Positions 17,804 to 25,241 of a stretch of DNA of 64,000 nucleotides are shown here, piece by piece; within the stretch, counting starts at the first letter, position 1; every line of letters begins with the position of its first letter. This DNA comes from Oceanimonas pelagia (lineage in GTDB: Bacteria > Pseudomonadota > Gammaproteobacteria > Enterobacterales > Aeromonadaceae). Under the pieces are notes generated by a model. That model searched no databases, had not been told where the DNA came from, and saw only the letters and a list, made by a program, of their open reading frames with translations. The DNA lies in the NCBI RefSeq assembly GCF_030849025.1, contig NZ_CP118224.1, positions 604,001 through 668,000 of the forward strand, in the 5' to 3' direction. The translations under genes and the position numbers were made by a program.

Positions 17804-18274
17804 TTACCAGCCGGGCGGAGCCACCACCGTGTAGCCGCGCCGGTGGGGGCGATAGTAATTGCCGCCGTGGTAATAGTAGGGATGGCCGTTGAAATGCAGG
17901 CTGATGTAACCGCCGGGCAACTCGCGGACCAGGCTGCCCAGGGGCAGAACAATCGAGATGCCGGCCCGGGGCCTGTCGTGATCGCGGCGCGGTGCGTGGT
18001 AATAATGGCGCGGTGCCGAATAATGGTAACGCTCAATTACCCGTACCCGGGGGCGGTAGTGCCTGTGCTTGCGGTAATGACCATAGGTCTTGTGCCTGTG
18101 CTCATGCCGGTGGCGCAGGCCCTGGTGCCGGTACTGGCCGTAAGGCTGGTCATAGCCCCGCAGCCGGTTGTCGTGCCAGCGGCTTTCCCTGTCGGCCTGG
18201 GCCGGTGAAGACAGCAGCAGGGCCGCCAGCAGGGGCAGCCACCAACGGCCGGTGTGAACGAATGAATATGCCAT
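17804..18274 (-). CDS. DUF6515-like secreted His/Tyr/Arg-rich protein
   Basis: Predicted exported protein of 156 residues with a signal peptide ending SSPAQA. The middle (residues about 40-95) is extremely rich in His, Arg and Tyr (RHRHEHRHKTYGHYRKHRHY). The C-terminal part LPGGYISLHFNGHPYYYHGGNYY ending VVAPPGW matches the DUF6515 signature. Function is unknown; the histidines could bind metals, which is speculation. It converges on the RND pump gene with only 3 bases between the stops. Confidence 0.75.
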   Translation of the reverse strand: MAYSFVHTGRWWLPLLAALLLSSPAQADRESRWHDNRLRGYDQPYGQYRHQGLRHRHEHRHKTYGHYRKHRHYRPRVRVIERYHYSAPRHYYHAPRRDHDRPRAGISIVLPLGSLVRELPGGYISLHFNGHPYYYHGGNYYRPHRRGYTVVAPPGW

Positions 18275-18356
18275 GACATATCTCCTTTACTGCTCGGCCA
18301 CGGCCCGGTGTCGTGGCGCTCGGAGATACTTCAAGTATGGCCCATGCAACAAATAC

Positions 18357-18385
18357 AAAAAAGCCGGTGCAGTGCACCGGCTTTT
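18357..18385 (-). terminator. Terminator of the tRNA-Tyr transcript
   Basis: A 12-bp perfect stem (AAAAGCCGGTGC / GCACCGGCTTTT) with loop AGT is followed on the minus strand by more T residues. It lies just after the promoter-distal tRNA-Tyr gene. Confidence 0.9.
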
Positions 18386-18391
18386 CAATGA

Positions 18392-18476
18392 TGGTGGAGG
18401 GAGCTGGATTCGAACCAGCGAAGGCTGAGCCGTCAGATTTACAGTCTGATCCCTTTGGCCACTCGGGAACCCCTCC
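18392..18476 (-). tRNA. tRNA-Tyr (GTA), copy 2
   Basis: An 85-base class II tRNA with the CCA end encoded. The acceptor GGAGGGG pairs with TCCCTCC (one G-U), the anticodon loop is CTGTAAA (anticodon GTA), a variable arm is present, and the T arm is GCTGGTTCGAATCCAGC. It is identical in sequence to the copy at 18531-18615, 54 bases upstream in the transcript. Confidence 0.98.
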
Positions 18477-18530
18477 ACGAGTAAACTTGCAAATTGTGTG
18501 CTTAACGCCAGTGCGTTACAGCTGAACAGG

Positions 18531-18615
18531 TGGTGGAGGGAGCTGGATTCGAACCAGCGAAGGCTGAGCCGTCAGATTTACAGTCTGATCCCTTTGGCCA
18601 CTCGGGAACCCCTCC
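18531..18615 (-). tRNA. tRNA-Tyr (GTA), copy 1
   Basis: Promoter-proximal member of a tandem pair of identical 85-base tyrosine tRNA genes with anticodon GTA and encoded CCA. It is transcribed with the second copy and ended by the hairpin at 18357-18385. The arrangement recalls the tandem tyrT/tyrV genes of E. coli. Confidence 0.98.
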
Positions 18616-18630
18616 ACATCAGTGGGGCGC

Positions 18631-18658
18631 ATACTACCAAAACGAACGGCGATGTGAA
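18631..18658 (-). promoter_or_regulatory. Sigma70-type promoter of tRNA-Tyr pair
   Basis: On the minus strand TTCACA (-35) and TAGTAT (-10) are separated by 16 bp and followed by a GC-rich discriminator (GCGCCCCAC), as expected for a stringently controlled stable-RNA promoter. Confidence 0.65.
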
Positions 18659-18681
18659 CCCCTGAAAGGCAATTAATTTAC

Positions 18682-18708
18682 TAAAATTCGGCGTTTACCG
18701 GCCGATAA
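18682..18708 (+). promoter_or_regulatory. Sigma28 (FliA)-type promoter before VC2046/SO_2500 gene
   Basis: TAAAATTC - 11 bp - GCCGATAA. The -10 matches the sigma28 consensus at all eight positions, the -35 at six of eight, and the spacer is exactly 11. It is 38 bases before the ATG at 18746. Confidence 0.65.
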
Positions 18709-18745
18709 GGGTTTAAACGCTTAACTTTTAAACTTTTCTCGCATT

Positions 18746-19225
18746 ATGGCCACACCGGTTCACGCCAATCTGCTGATCAACGACAGCCAGCTGGGAGACA
18801 GCCTTAACCGGGCGGTCCACCAGGGCCGGCGCGGCGATTTTGGCCTGTTGCTGGCCATGCTGTCGGACGATGCGCGGGATCTGCCCCGCATTGATGAGCC
18901 GGCCGCCGGGCTGAGTGAGCCGGACTGGCGGGCTCACTTCGCCCTGCCCGAGCCCACACCACCCCTGTTTGCCGAGGCGGTGGACCAGGCCCGGGCCACC
19001 GGTCTGAGCCAGTTGGCGGGAGAGCTGCAACAGGACAGCCTGCGGCTGCTGCTGGCCATGCGCGGCGAGCCGCTTAAACCTTCCCGCGATGAACTGCCGG
19101 CGGAAGTGGCCGCCAACCTGCATCCCCGCACTCTGGCGCGCATGCAGGGCCAACTGAATGCCTGCCTGCCCCGGCAGCCCGAGCGCCTGCTGGAGGTAGT
19201 GCAGGCGGTGCACGCCACCGCCTGA
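18746..19225 (+). CDS. VC2046/SO_2500 family protein of unknown function
   Basis: Cytosolic protein of 159 residues without signal peptide or membrane segment. LLINDSQLGDSLNRAVHQGRR and FGLLLAMLSDDARDL resemble the VC2046/SO_2500 family found in Vibrio, Shewanella and Aeromonas relatives. Function is unknown. The ATG has no recognisable Shine-Dalgarno (upstream ...AACTTTTCTCGCATT). A sigma28-type promoter immediately upstream suggests expression with late flagellar genes; this is inferred from sequence only. The gene ends opposite a FabH-type gene, with a long palindrome between the two stops. Confidence 0.75.
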   Translation: MATPVHANLLINDSQLGDSLNRAVHQGRRGDFGLLLAMLSDDARDLPRIDEPAAGLSEPDWRAHFALPEPTPPLFAEAVDQARATGLSQLAGELQQDSLRLLLAMRGEPLKPSRDELPAEVAANLHPRTLARMQGQLNACLPRQPERLLEVVQAVHATA

Positions 19226-19238
19226 GTTGCTCAAGGTC

Positions 19239-19273
19239 AAACATCAGACGTAAACGTTTGACGTCTGATGTTT
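19239..19273. terminator. Long palindrome between convergent genes
   Basis: AAACATCAGACGT and its exact complement flank a 9-base loop that itself contains AAACGTTT. The 13-bp stem lies between the stops of the VC2046/SO_2500 gene and the ketosynthase gene. T-runs are short, so terminator activity is plausible but not certain. ACGTCT/ACGTTT-type units continue to about 19313. Confidence 0.55.
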
Positions 19274-19296
19274 CCAACGTCTCCACGTCTCCCGTT

Positions 19297-20382
19297 TTAC
19301 GTCTCACGTTTAGCCCGCCGGCAGCCTTCAATGGCCGGCGCCAGCAGCTCCAGCGCACTGTGCTCGCAGGGGGGCAGGGCGGCCTGGCTGCGGCCAAGAG
19401 GCGTGACCCGTTCCCCCCAGCGGATTACACCGGCGCCCCAGGTGAGGCCGGCGCCAAAGGCGGCGGTGAGCAGCAGGGCTCCGGGGCGAATGCGGCCTCG
19501 TTCCAGGGCTTCGCACAGGGCAATGGGCACGGTGGCCGCCGAGGTATTGCCGTAGTCGGCGATATTGATCATGACCTTTTCCGGCGGCAGCGCCATTTTT
19601 TTGGCCAGGGTCTCGATGATGCGCACATTGGCCTGATGGGGCAGCAGCAAGTCGATGTGCTCCGGGCCCACGCCGGCCTGGTCCAGTACCACGGCGGCGG
19701 CCTCGCCCATGCCCCGTACCGCCCGCTTGAAGATTTCCTGCCCTTCGAAGTTCACTTCAAACAGGCCGTCCACATGGGCAAAGCGGGTACGGCAGGTGCC
19801 CGAGTCGGGCACCGCCAGTATGTCTCTGGCCTCGGCGTCGCAGCCCAGCTTGTCGGCCAGCAGGCCCACCGGCGCCTCGGAGGCTTCCAGCACCACGGCG
19901 CCGGCCCCGTCGCCAAAGAGCACGGCGGTATCGCGGCGGGTCCAGTCCAGGTAGTGAGTCAGGCGCTCGGCGCCGATCACCAGCAGCCGGTTCATGCCGC
20001 CCGCCTTGATCAGCGCCGAGCCCACGCTCAGACCATAGAGAAAGCCGGTGCAGGCGGCGTTAAGGTCAAATACGGCGGCGGCGGGAATGCCCAGATTGCG
20101 CTGTACCGCCGAGGCGGCGCTGGGTACCAGGCTGTCGGGACTGGCGGTGGCCAGAATAATGCCGTCAATCTGGGTTGGCTCAAGGCCGGCGGCGGCCAGG
20201 GCATGCCTTGCCGCTACCGTGGCCAGCTCAGAGGTATTGACGTGGGAAATACGCCGGGTGCGAATGCCGGTGCGGCTTTGAATCCAGTCGTCGGAGGTAT
20301 CGAGAAAGCTACCGAGATCGTCGTTGCTGAGCACGGCCGGGGGCAGGCACTTGCCCCAGCCGGTGATATTGGCATAACGCAT
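19297..20382 (-). CDS. Beta-ketoacyl-ACP synthase III family protein
   Basis: FabH-type condensing enzyme of 361 residues, predicted to join an acyl-CoA or acyl group to malonyl-ACP. The catalytic triad is present: C111 in NAACTGF, H249 in LLPHQANVR and N279 in [10 protein letters not shown]. The N-terminus [15 protein letters not shown] and the long C-terminus (about 30 residues past the usual FabH end) set it apart from housekeeping FabH (about 317-320 residues), and it is not beside fabD/fabG. It is probably a second FabH-like enzyme of marine gammaproteobacteria; substrate unknown. Confidence 0.88.
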   Translation of the reverse strand: MRYANITGWGKCLPPAVLSNDDLGSFLDTSDDWIQSRTGIRTRRISHVNTSELATVAARHALAAAGLEPTQIDGIILATASPDSLVPSAASAVQRNLGIPAAAVFDLNAACTGFLYGLSVGSALIKAGGMNRLLVIGAERLTHYLDWTRRDTAVLFGDGAGAVVLEASEAPVGLLADKLGCDAEARDILAVPDSGTCRTRFAHVDGLFEVNFEGQEIFKRAVRGMGEAAAVVLDQAGVGPEHIDLLLPHQANVRIIETLAKKMALPPEKVMINIADYGNTSAATVPIALCEALERGRIRPGALLLTAAFGAGLTWGAGVIRWGERVTPLGRSQAALPPCEHSALELLAPAIEGCRRAKRET

Positions 20383-20449
20383 GGCATTCCCGTTGGTTGA
20401 TGGGTTTTCAACCGATTATGCCCAAGCCCGAGGGCACTGTCACCCGGCT

Positions 20450-20827
20450 TTACAGCCGGCCTTCCCGCTCCAGCCGGCTGCGTACCCAGTAACGGTAGAG
20501 CCGGGACAGCACCGGCCGTATCAGCGGCAGGCCAATCAGCATGGCCAGTGGCCTCAGCCGGGGCACGCGTCGCATCAGCAGAATATAGGCGTCCAGCTCC
20601 GAGTAGATCTCGCCTTCGGCGGTTTGCACATGCAGCTCCTGCAGCGCCTGCTGGGGGCTGATGCCCAGGCTGAGCAGCACCTCTTCCCGGTCGGTGATGT
20701 CAAACCAGCAGATCTCGTGGCCCCTGTCGCCGGCCCAGCGTTCATAGCGGGCCCGGTCCCTGATGCAGCTCTCGCAGGAGCCGTCATAAAACACCACCAG
20801 CCGGTGGCGCGGCTTTTTTTCATCCAA
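20450..20827 (-). CDS. Thiol-disulfide oxidoreductase DCC family protein (DUF393)
   Basis: Small 125-residue protein with the DCC signature DGSCESC in VVFYDGSCESCIRDR, predicted to have a thioredoxin-like fold. The C-terminal half has a hydrophobic amphipathic stretch (LRPLAMLIGLPLIRPVL). Members of the family have a conserved DxxCxxC motif but no settled function. It sits between the ketosynthase and M32 carboxypeptidase genes, all on the minus strand. Confidence 0.88.
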   Translation of the reverse strand: MDEKKPRHRLVVFYDGSCESCIRDRARYERWAGDRGHEICWFDITDREEVLLSLGISPQQALQELHVQTAEGEIYSELDAYILLMRRVPRLRPLAMLIGLPLIRPVLSRLYRYWVRSRLEREGRL

Positions 20828-20881
20828 TGTTTGCCCTCCCTGGCCTGCTTCCCTGAGGCCTGTACTTAAGCATAGCCTGAA

Positions 20882-22357
20882 TCAGCCCAGGTAACGTTGC
20901 TCCAGGTGACGGCGGAAGGGGGCGGCGTCAAGCACATGGCCGGTGGCCCGGGCCATCAGCTCCCCGGTAGAGCACAGGCTGGCGTGGCGCCAGATGTGGT
21001 GCTCCAGCCAGCCAAATACGGCGGTCAGATCGTCGTCGATCAGCCGCTCAAAAGGCCCCAGTTGCTGCTGCATGGCTTCGGCCTGCTGAGCGGCGTAGAT
21101 AGCGCCCAGGGTGTAGCTGGGAAAATAGCCGAAGCTGCCGTCGGTCCAGTGAATGTCCTGCAGGCAGCCGTCTTTATCATTGCCTTCGGTACTGAGCCCC
21201 AGGTACTGCTGCATCAGCTGGTTCCAGCGTTCCGGCAGATGACGGGGCGCCAGCGTGCCTTCGATAAGATCCCGTTCGATGCGGTAACGCAGCATGATGT
21301 GGGCGGGGTAGGTGACTTCGTCGGCATCCACGCGGATGAGCCCGGGCTGCACCCGGGTGTAGAGCCGGGCCAGGTTGCCGGGTTCAAAGGCCGGCTGATC
21401 GCCGAAGTATCGTGCCAGCAGCGGCGACAGCCGGGCAATAAAGGCCGGGTGGCGGGCGAGCTGCATCTCAAAGAACAGGCTCTGGGACTCGTGCACGCCC
21501 ATGGATCTGGCCTGCCCCACCGGCAGGCGGCGCCAGGCCGCGGGCAGACCCTGCTCGTAACGGGCGTGGCCGGTTTCGTGAATAATGCCCATCAGCGCCT
21601 GGGCCACGTCGGCCTCGTCGTAGCGGGTGGTGAGGCGCACGTCTTCACTGACGCCGCCGCAAAAGGGGTGGGCGCTGACATCCAGCCGGCCGTGGTGAAA
21701 GTCAAAGCCAAGCCAGCTCATCACTTCCAGCCCCAGGGCTTTTTGTTTATCGGTGGCAAAGGGGCCTTGCGGCGACAGCACGGTTTCAAGCCGCTGTTTT
21801 TCCTGCACCTCGGCAATCAGTCCGGGCAGCCAGCCACTCAGCTCGCCAAACAGGGTGTCGAGCGCCTGAGTGCGCATGCCCGGCTCGTATAGCTCGAGCA
21901 GGCTGTCGTAGCGCGACAGCCCCAGTGCCTCGGACCGGGCTGCGGCGGCTTCCCTGGACAGCGCCACCACCTCCTCGAACAGCGGCAGAAAGCCGGCCCA
22001 GTCGTTGGCAGGACGCAGGCTGCGCCAGGCGTGCTCGCAGCGGGAGCCGGCCAGGGAGCGGGCGCGCACCAGGTCGGCGGGCAGCAGGGTGGCATCGCGC
22101 CACGCCCGGCGCATTTCGGCCAGGCTTTGTTGTTGCTCCTGTGACAGCGGCTCGCTCTCTGCCCGAGCGAACCAGTCGCCCAGGCGCGGATCCTGCAGTT
22201 GCCGGTGGCACAGCACCGCCAGGGTGCCCAAAGCCTCGGCCCGGGCCTCGTTGCCGCCGGGGGGCATCATGGTGGCCTGATCCCAGCCACAGATGGCGCC
22301 CAGATGCTGCAGGTGGTGCAGTTGTTCAAAATGTTGTTCCAGTGCGGAATAAGACAT
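20882..22357 (-). CDS. M32 family carboxypeptidase (Taq-type)
   Basis: Zinc metallocarboxypeptidase of 491 residues, the normal length for M32. It removes C-terminal residues from peptides in the cytosol. The zinc motif HETGH is at residues 260-264 in IIHETGHARYEQG. The family-specific blocks ICGWDQATMMPPGG (N-terminus) and SFGYFPSYTLGAIYAAQ (C-terminus) are present. It begins about 24 bases after the smrA stop on the same strand. Confidence 0.95.
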   Translation of the reverse strand: MSYSALEQHFEQLHHLQHLGAICGWDQATMMPPGGNEARAEALGTLAVLCHRQLQDPRLGDWFARAESEPLSQEQQQSLAEMRRAWRDATLLPADLVRARSLAGSRCEHAWRSLRPANDWAGFLPLFEEVVALSREAAAARSEALGLSRYDSLLELYEPGMRTQALDTLFGELSGWLPGLIAEVQEKQRLETVLSPQGPFATDKQKALGLEVMSWLGFDFHHGRLDVSAHPFCGGVSEDVRLTTRYDEADVAQALMGIIHETGHARYEQGLPAAWRRLPVGQARSMGVHESQSLFFEMQLARHPAFIARLSPLLARYFGDQPAFEPGNLARLYTRVQPGLIRVDADEVTYPAHIMLRYRIERDLIEGTLAPRHLPERWNQLMQQYLGLSTEGNDKDGCLQDIHWTDGSFGYFPSYTLGAIYAAQQAEAMQQQLGPFERLIDDDLTAVFGWLEHHIWRHASLCSTGELMARATGHVLDAAPFRRHLEQRYLG

Positions 22358-22380
22358 GCGGTGATCCTTGCGCTAAAAAG

Positions 22381-22962
22381 TCAGCCCCGGTGGCTTTGCA
22401 GCCACTCGCGGGTGTGTTGTTTGGCCTGCTCGCTCTTGCGCAGCAAAACATACAGGCAGCCGCTGCCGCCGTGCTGGCGCAGGGCGCTGTGGCAGGCCAG
22501 CACCTCCGGCAATTGGGGCAGCCAGCCGGAAACATAACTCTTGAGCAGGGCCGGCGGCTGGCTGCGCTCGCCCTTGCCGTGAACGATGATCACGGAGCGC
22601 AGATCCTGACGCAGGCAGGCGCGAATAAAGTTCAGCAGGGCACTCCGGGCCCGCTCCACGCTGTGGTGATGCAGATCGAGCCGGGCCTCGCACGGATATT
22701 TGCCCAGGCGCAGCTTTTTGAACACGCCGTCCTGCACCCCGGGCTTCTTGTAGCTGATCATGTCGTCGGGGCGTAGCAGTACCACCCTGTCCAGCGACAG
22801 GCCGGGATCGGCGGCTTCGGCCTGGATCTCGGCGGCACGACGGCGTTCGGCGAGGGCGACGGCGTCCCGCGGGTCGCGGTGGCCGGTGGGCAGGGTATCC
22901 TGCTCCAGCGGGGTGAGTCCGTCCAGTTCATCAAGAAAGGACGACCAGTCGGAATGGCTCAT
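22381..22962 (-). CDS. smrA: Smr domain DNA endonuclease SmrA
   Basis: Small MutS-related (Smr) domain protein of 193 residues, matching E. coli SmrA (YdaL, 187). SmrA-type proteins nick DNA or RNA; their cellular role is unsettled. The blocks LRLGKYPCEARLDLHHHSVE, SVIIVHGKG and HGGSGCLYVLLRKSEQAKQ are characteristic. The start at 22962 (MSHSDWSSFLDEL) follows GGAG; an upstream in-frame start lacks support. Confidence 0.9.
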   Translation of the reverse strand: MSHSDWSSFLDELDGLTPLEQDTLPTGHRDPRDAVALAERRRAAEIQAEAADPGLSLDRVVLLRPDDMISYKKPGVQDGVFKKLRLGKYPCEARLDLHHHSVERARSALLNFIRACLRQDLRSVIIVHGKGERSQPPALLKSYVSGWLPQLPEVLACHSALRQHGGSGCLYVLLRKSEQAKQHTREWLQSHRG

Positions 22963-23076
22963 GGCGCGGCTCCTTTGATTCAGGCATAGCCGCAGTATAA
23001 GCAAATGGGATAAAAGGGGGAACGACGGAACCCGGGGGAGGAGGAGGTCGGATTCCGCCGTTATTAAACCTGAGGG

Positions 23077-23229
23077 TTATTTACCGGCTTCGTGGCCGGG
23101 CTCTGACTTCATCACCTTGTAAATGAAGTAACCGGCGTAAAAACTGATCAACAGGGTGGTGGCAATGATGACCAGCATGGACATCAAGCCCACATCGCTG
23201 CCAAACATCAAATCGAGCCAGAATTCCAT
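23077..23229 (-). CDS. DUF3149 small membrane protein (50 aa)
   Basis: A short ORF encoding 50 residues, MEFWLDLMFGSDVGLMSM to ...GHEAGK. It contains one hydrophobic segment (LVIIATTLLISFYAGYFIY) followed by a short basic-acidic tail, so it is a single-pass inner-membrane protein. The FWLDLMFG-x-x-VGLMSM opening is the DUF3149 signature, a family of tiny proteins in gamma- and betaproteobacteria of unknown function. AAAGGAGA precedes the ATG at good spacing. It lies between smrA and the TraB/GumN gene. Confidence 0.85.
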   Translation of the reverse strand: MEFWLDLMFGSDVGLMSMLVIIATTLLISFYAGYFIYKVMKSEPGHEAGK

Positions 23230-23299
23230 GGGATGTCTCCTTTCGCGCTCTCCGTTGAAGCCATCCTAACGGGACCACAGTGGCACATGCTGATCCTGA

Positions 23300-24151
23300 T
23301 CAATAAAGCGGCGGGTCCTCCACTTTATTGAGGGTATAACCCGCTTGTTTCAGCAGGGCAATGAGACCCCGATCACCATAAAGGTGCAGCGCGCCCACCA
23401 CCATCAGCGCCCGCCGGGGCGCCAGTTGCTCCAGCCGCGTCAGCCACATGCGATTGCGTTGTGCCAGCAGCTCATTCTCGATAAAACGGGTGAGCGTCGG
23501 GCTTTGCTCATCCTGCAACAAGGCCAGCAGGGTCTGTTCGTCGCCGCTCAGCCAGGCTCTGAGCAAATGATCGAGGTGATCCTGCATGTGCTTGAGTTCG
23601 TCCAGGCTGTGGGCCACAAAGTCCCGTTCAAGGTCGCGCCGGTGCAGCGACGACAGCAGTCCCATCACCAGCGCCGGCTGCTCCAGCCCGGCCACCGGCA
23701 GTTGCCGGTCCCGGGCCAGCAGCCGCAGCTGCATGTCGACGCCCTGGCGACTGTGAAAACCCAGCTCGGCGGCGCGCAGCTGGGTCAGTTGCAGGGCCAC
23801 AAACCAGGGCGGCAGCTCGCGCAGGGCCGGGCGACCGCTGCGGGCCACGGCCTGCTCCAGCTCGAAGGCCAGCCGGGGGCCGAGCCGCTCGCGCCAGTCG
23901 GTATCGCGTTCAATCAGGTGGGCGAAGTCGTTAAAGTGAAGGGCAAGGGGGTCGATTTCCAGCAACAGCAGCTCGCTGCTATCCAGCGCCGCGAGCAGGG
24001 CCGGCGGCAGGGTGGCAAGGCGTTCATCGGCAACATGAACCGAGCCGAACAACCACAGTTGCCGCTCTCCCTTGGTGGCCTGCCACAGAGCGGGGGCGGC
24101 CAGTGCCTGAGTGCACCACAGCCACAGTAAAAAATGCAACATCCGTTTCAT
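23300..24151 (-). CDS. TraB/GumN family protein
   Basis: Predicted exported protein of 283 residues with a signal peptide ending CTQALA. The signature LFGSVHVAD near the start and ALMVVGALHLYGDRGLIALLKQAGY near the end define the TraB/GumN (ChaN/Tiki-related) fold, whose conserved GxH and Glu residues suggest a metal-dependent hydrolase. Tiki relatives are proteases; the bacterial substrate is unknown. A GGAGAG sequence precedes the start. Confidence 0.9.
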   Translation of the reverse strand: MKRMLHFLLWLWCTQALAAPALWQATKGERQLWLFGSVHVADERLATLPPALLAALDSSELLLLEIDPLALHFNDFAHLIERDTDWRERLGPRLAFELEQAVARSGRPALRELPPWFVALQLTQLRAAELGFHSRQGVDMQLRLLARDRQLPVAGLEQPALVMGLLSSLHRRDLERDFVAHSLDELKHMQDHLDHLLRAWLSGDEQTLLALLQDEQSPTLTRFIENELLAQRNRMWLTRLEQLAPRRALMVVGALHLYGDRGLIALLKQAGYTLNKVEDPPLY

Positions 24152-24197
24152 GAGACTCTCCGCTTGGCATGCCAGCCGTGATGATAAGAGGTGGACG

Positions 24198-25028
24198 TCA
24201 GCCGCCGGCCTTCAGCATCAGCCGATCCAGTGCCCGGTCGCTCAGCAACCGGCGCAGCCAGCCCAGCATGATGGTGGGACGGGTGACCGGATAGCGGGTT
24301 TTGGGACGGTCGCTGGTGAGGGCGTGCAGCAGGGGCGGCAGGCAGGCGTCCGCCGGCAGGCTGTAGCGGGAGCCGGGGCCGGGTTTTTCCAGCCGGGCCA
24401 AGGTCTGCTGATAGCCGGCCTTGTGCCGGCTGTGCGCCATGTCGATATGGCGCAGAAAGGCGGCTTTGGCGTTGGCGCGAAAGCGGGTTTCAATGGGGCC
24501 GGGTTCCAGCAGGCTGACATGCACACGGGTGCCGGCCAGCTCCAGCCGCAGGGTGTCGGTGTAACCTTCGAGGGCGAACTTGGTGGCATTGTAGGCGCCG
24601 CGGTATTGCATGGCCACCAGCCCCAGCACCGAGCTGTTCTGAATAATGCGGCCTTCGCCGGCCTCGAGCATGAGCGGCAGCACCAGCCGGGTGAGGTGGT
24701 GGGTGCCGAACAGGTTGGTGTTGAACTGCTCGCGCAGGGCCGCGGTGGGCAGATCTTCCAGGGCGCCGGGCTGGCCATAGGCGCCGTTGTTGAACAGGCC
24801 GTAGAGTTGGCCGCCGGTGAGCGTGAGGGCCTGCTCCAGGCCGCGCTCTATGCTGGCGTCATCGGCCAGATCCAGTTGCACCGCCCTGAGCCCCTGCTGT
24901 TGCAGCTGCGCCACGTCCTGTTCGGCCCGGGCCGAGGCGATAACCTGAAATCCCCGGCGGTGCAGGTAATGAGCGGCGGCGTGGCCAATGCCGGTTGAGC
25001 AACCGGTGATCAGAACAGACTTGGTCAT
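24198..25028 (-). CDS. SDR family oxidoreductase
   Basis: Classical SDR of 276 residues. It has the cofactor loop ITGCSTGIGHAAAHYL, the NNGAYG motif, serine in NSSVLG and the YNATKFALEG catalytic block. The C-terminal region VSLLEPGPIETRFRANA resembles the large group of SDR proteins annotated as retinol dehydrogenase-like or YbbO-like. The substrate is unknown. The start at 25028 follows GGGAG. The tRNA-Arg gene lies just upstream on the same strand. Confidence 0.9.
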   Translation of the reverse strand: MTKSVLITGCSTGIGHAAAHYLHRRGFQVIASARAEQDVAQLQQQGLRAVQLDLADDASIERGLEQALTLTGGQLYGLFNNGAYGQPGALEDLPTAALREQFNTNLFGTHHLTRLVLPLMLEAGEGRIIQNSSVLGLVAMQYRGAYNATKFALEGYTDTLRLELAGTRVHVSLLEPGPIETRFRANAKAAFLRHIDMAHSRHKAGYQQTLARLEKPGPGSRYSLPADACLPPLLHALTSDRPKTRYPVTRPTIMLGWLRRLLSDRALDRLMLKAGG

Positions 25029-25090
25029 GAATGGCTCCCGTTATCAAGCTGGGGCCAATGTAGCAGAAAAGGCGCGGGAGGATCGATGGC

Positions 25091-25165
25091 TGGCGTCCCC
25101 GGCAGGAATCGAACCTGCATCTAACCCTTAGGAGGGGCTTGTTTTATCCATTAAACTACGGGGAC
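25091..25165 (-). tRNA. tRNA-Arg (CCT)
   Basis: A 75-base tRNA with encoded CCA. The acceptor GTCCCCG pairs with CGGGGAC, the anticodon loop CTCCTAA gives anticodon CCT, and the T arm is TGCAGGTTCGATTCCTGCC. It matches E. coli argW closely. Such tRNA genes are common phage integration sites, but no integrase or duplicated 3' end is seen here. Confidence 0.97.
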
Positions 25166-25241
25166 AAGGCCGGCACAATATTGCAAATTTCGCCTGAGGG
25201 TGCAACGTCGTGCCGAGCGTTTGGCGGTTATTCGAGCAGGA

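Noticed and set aside
25091-25165. Integration site or genomic island at tRNA-Arg
   Set aside because: No integrase, no duplicated tRNA end and no composition change beside it.
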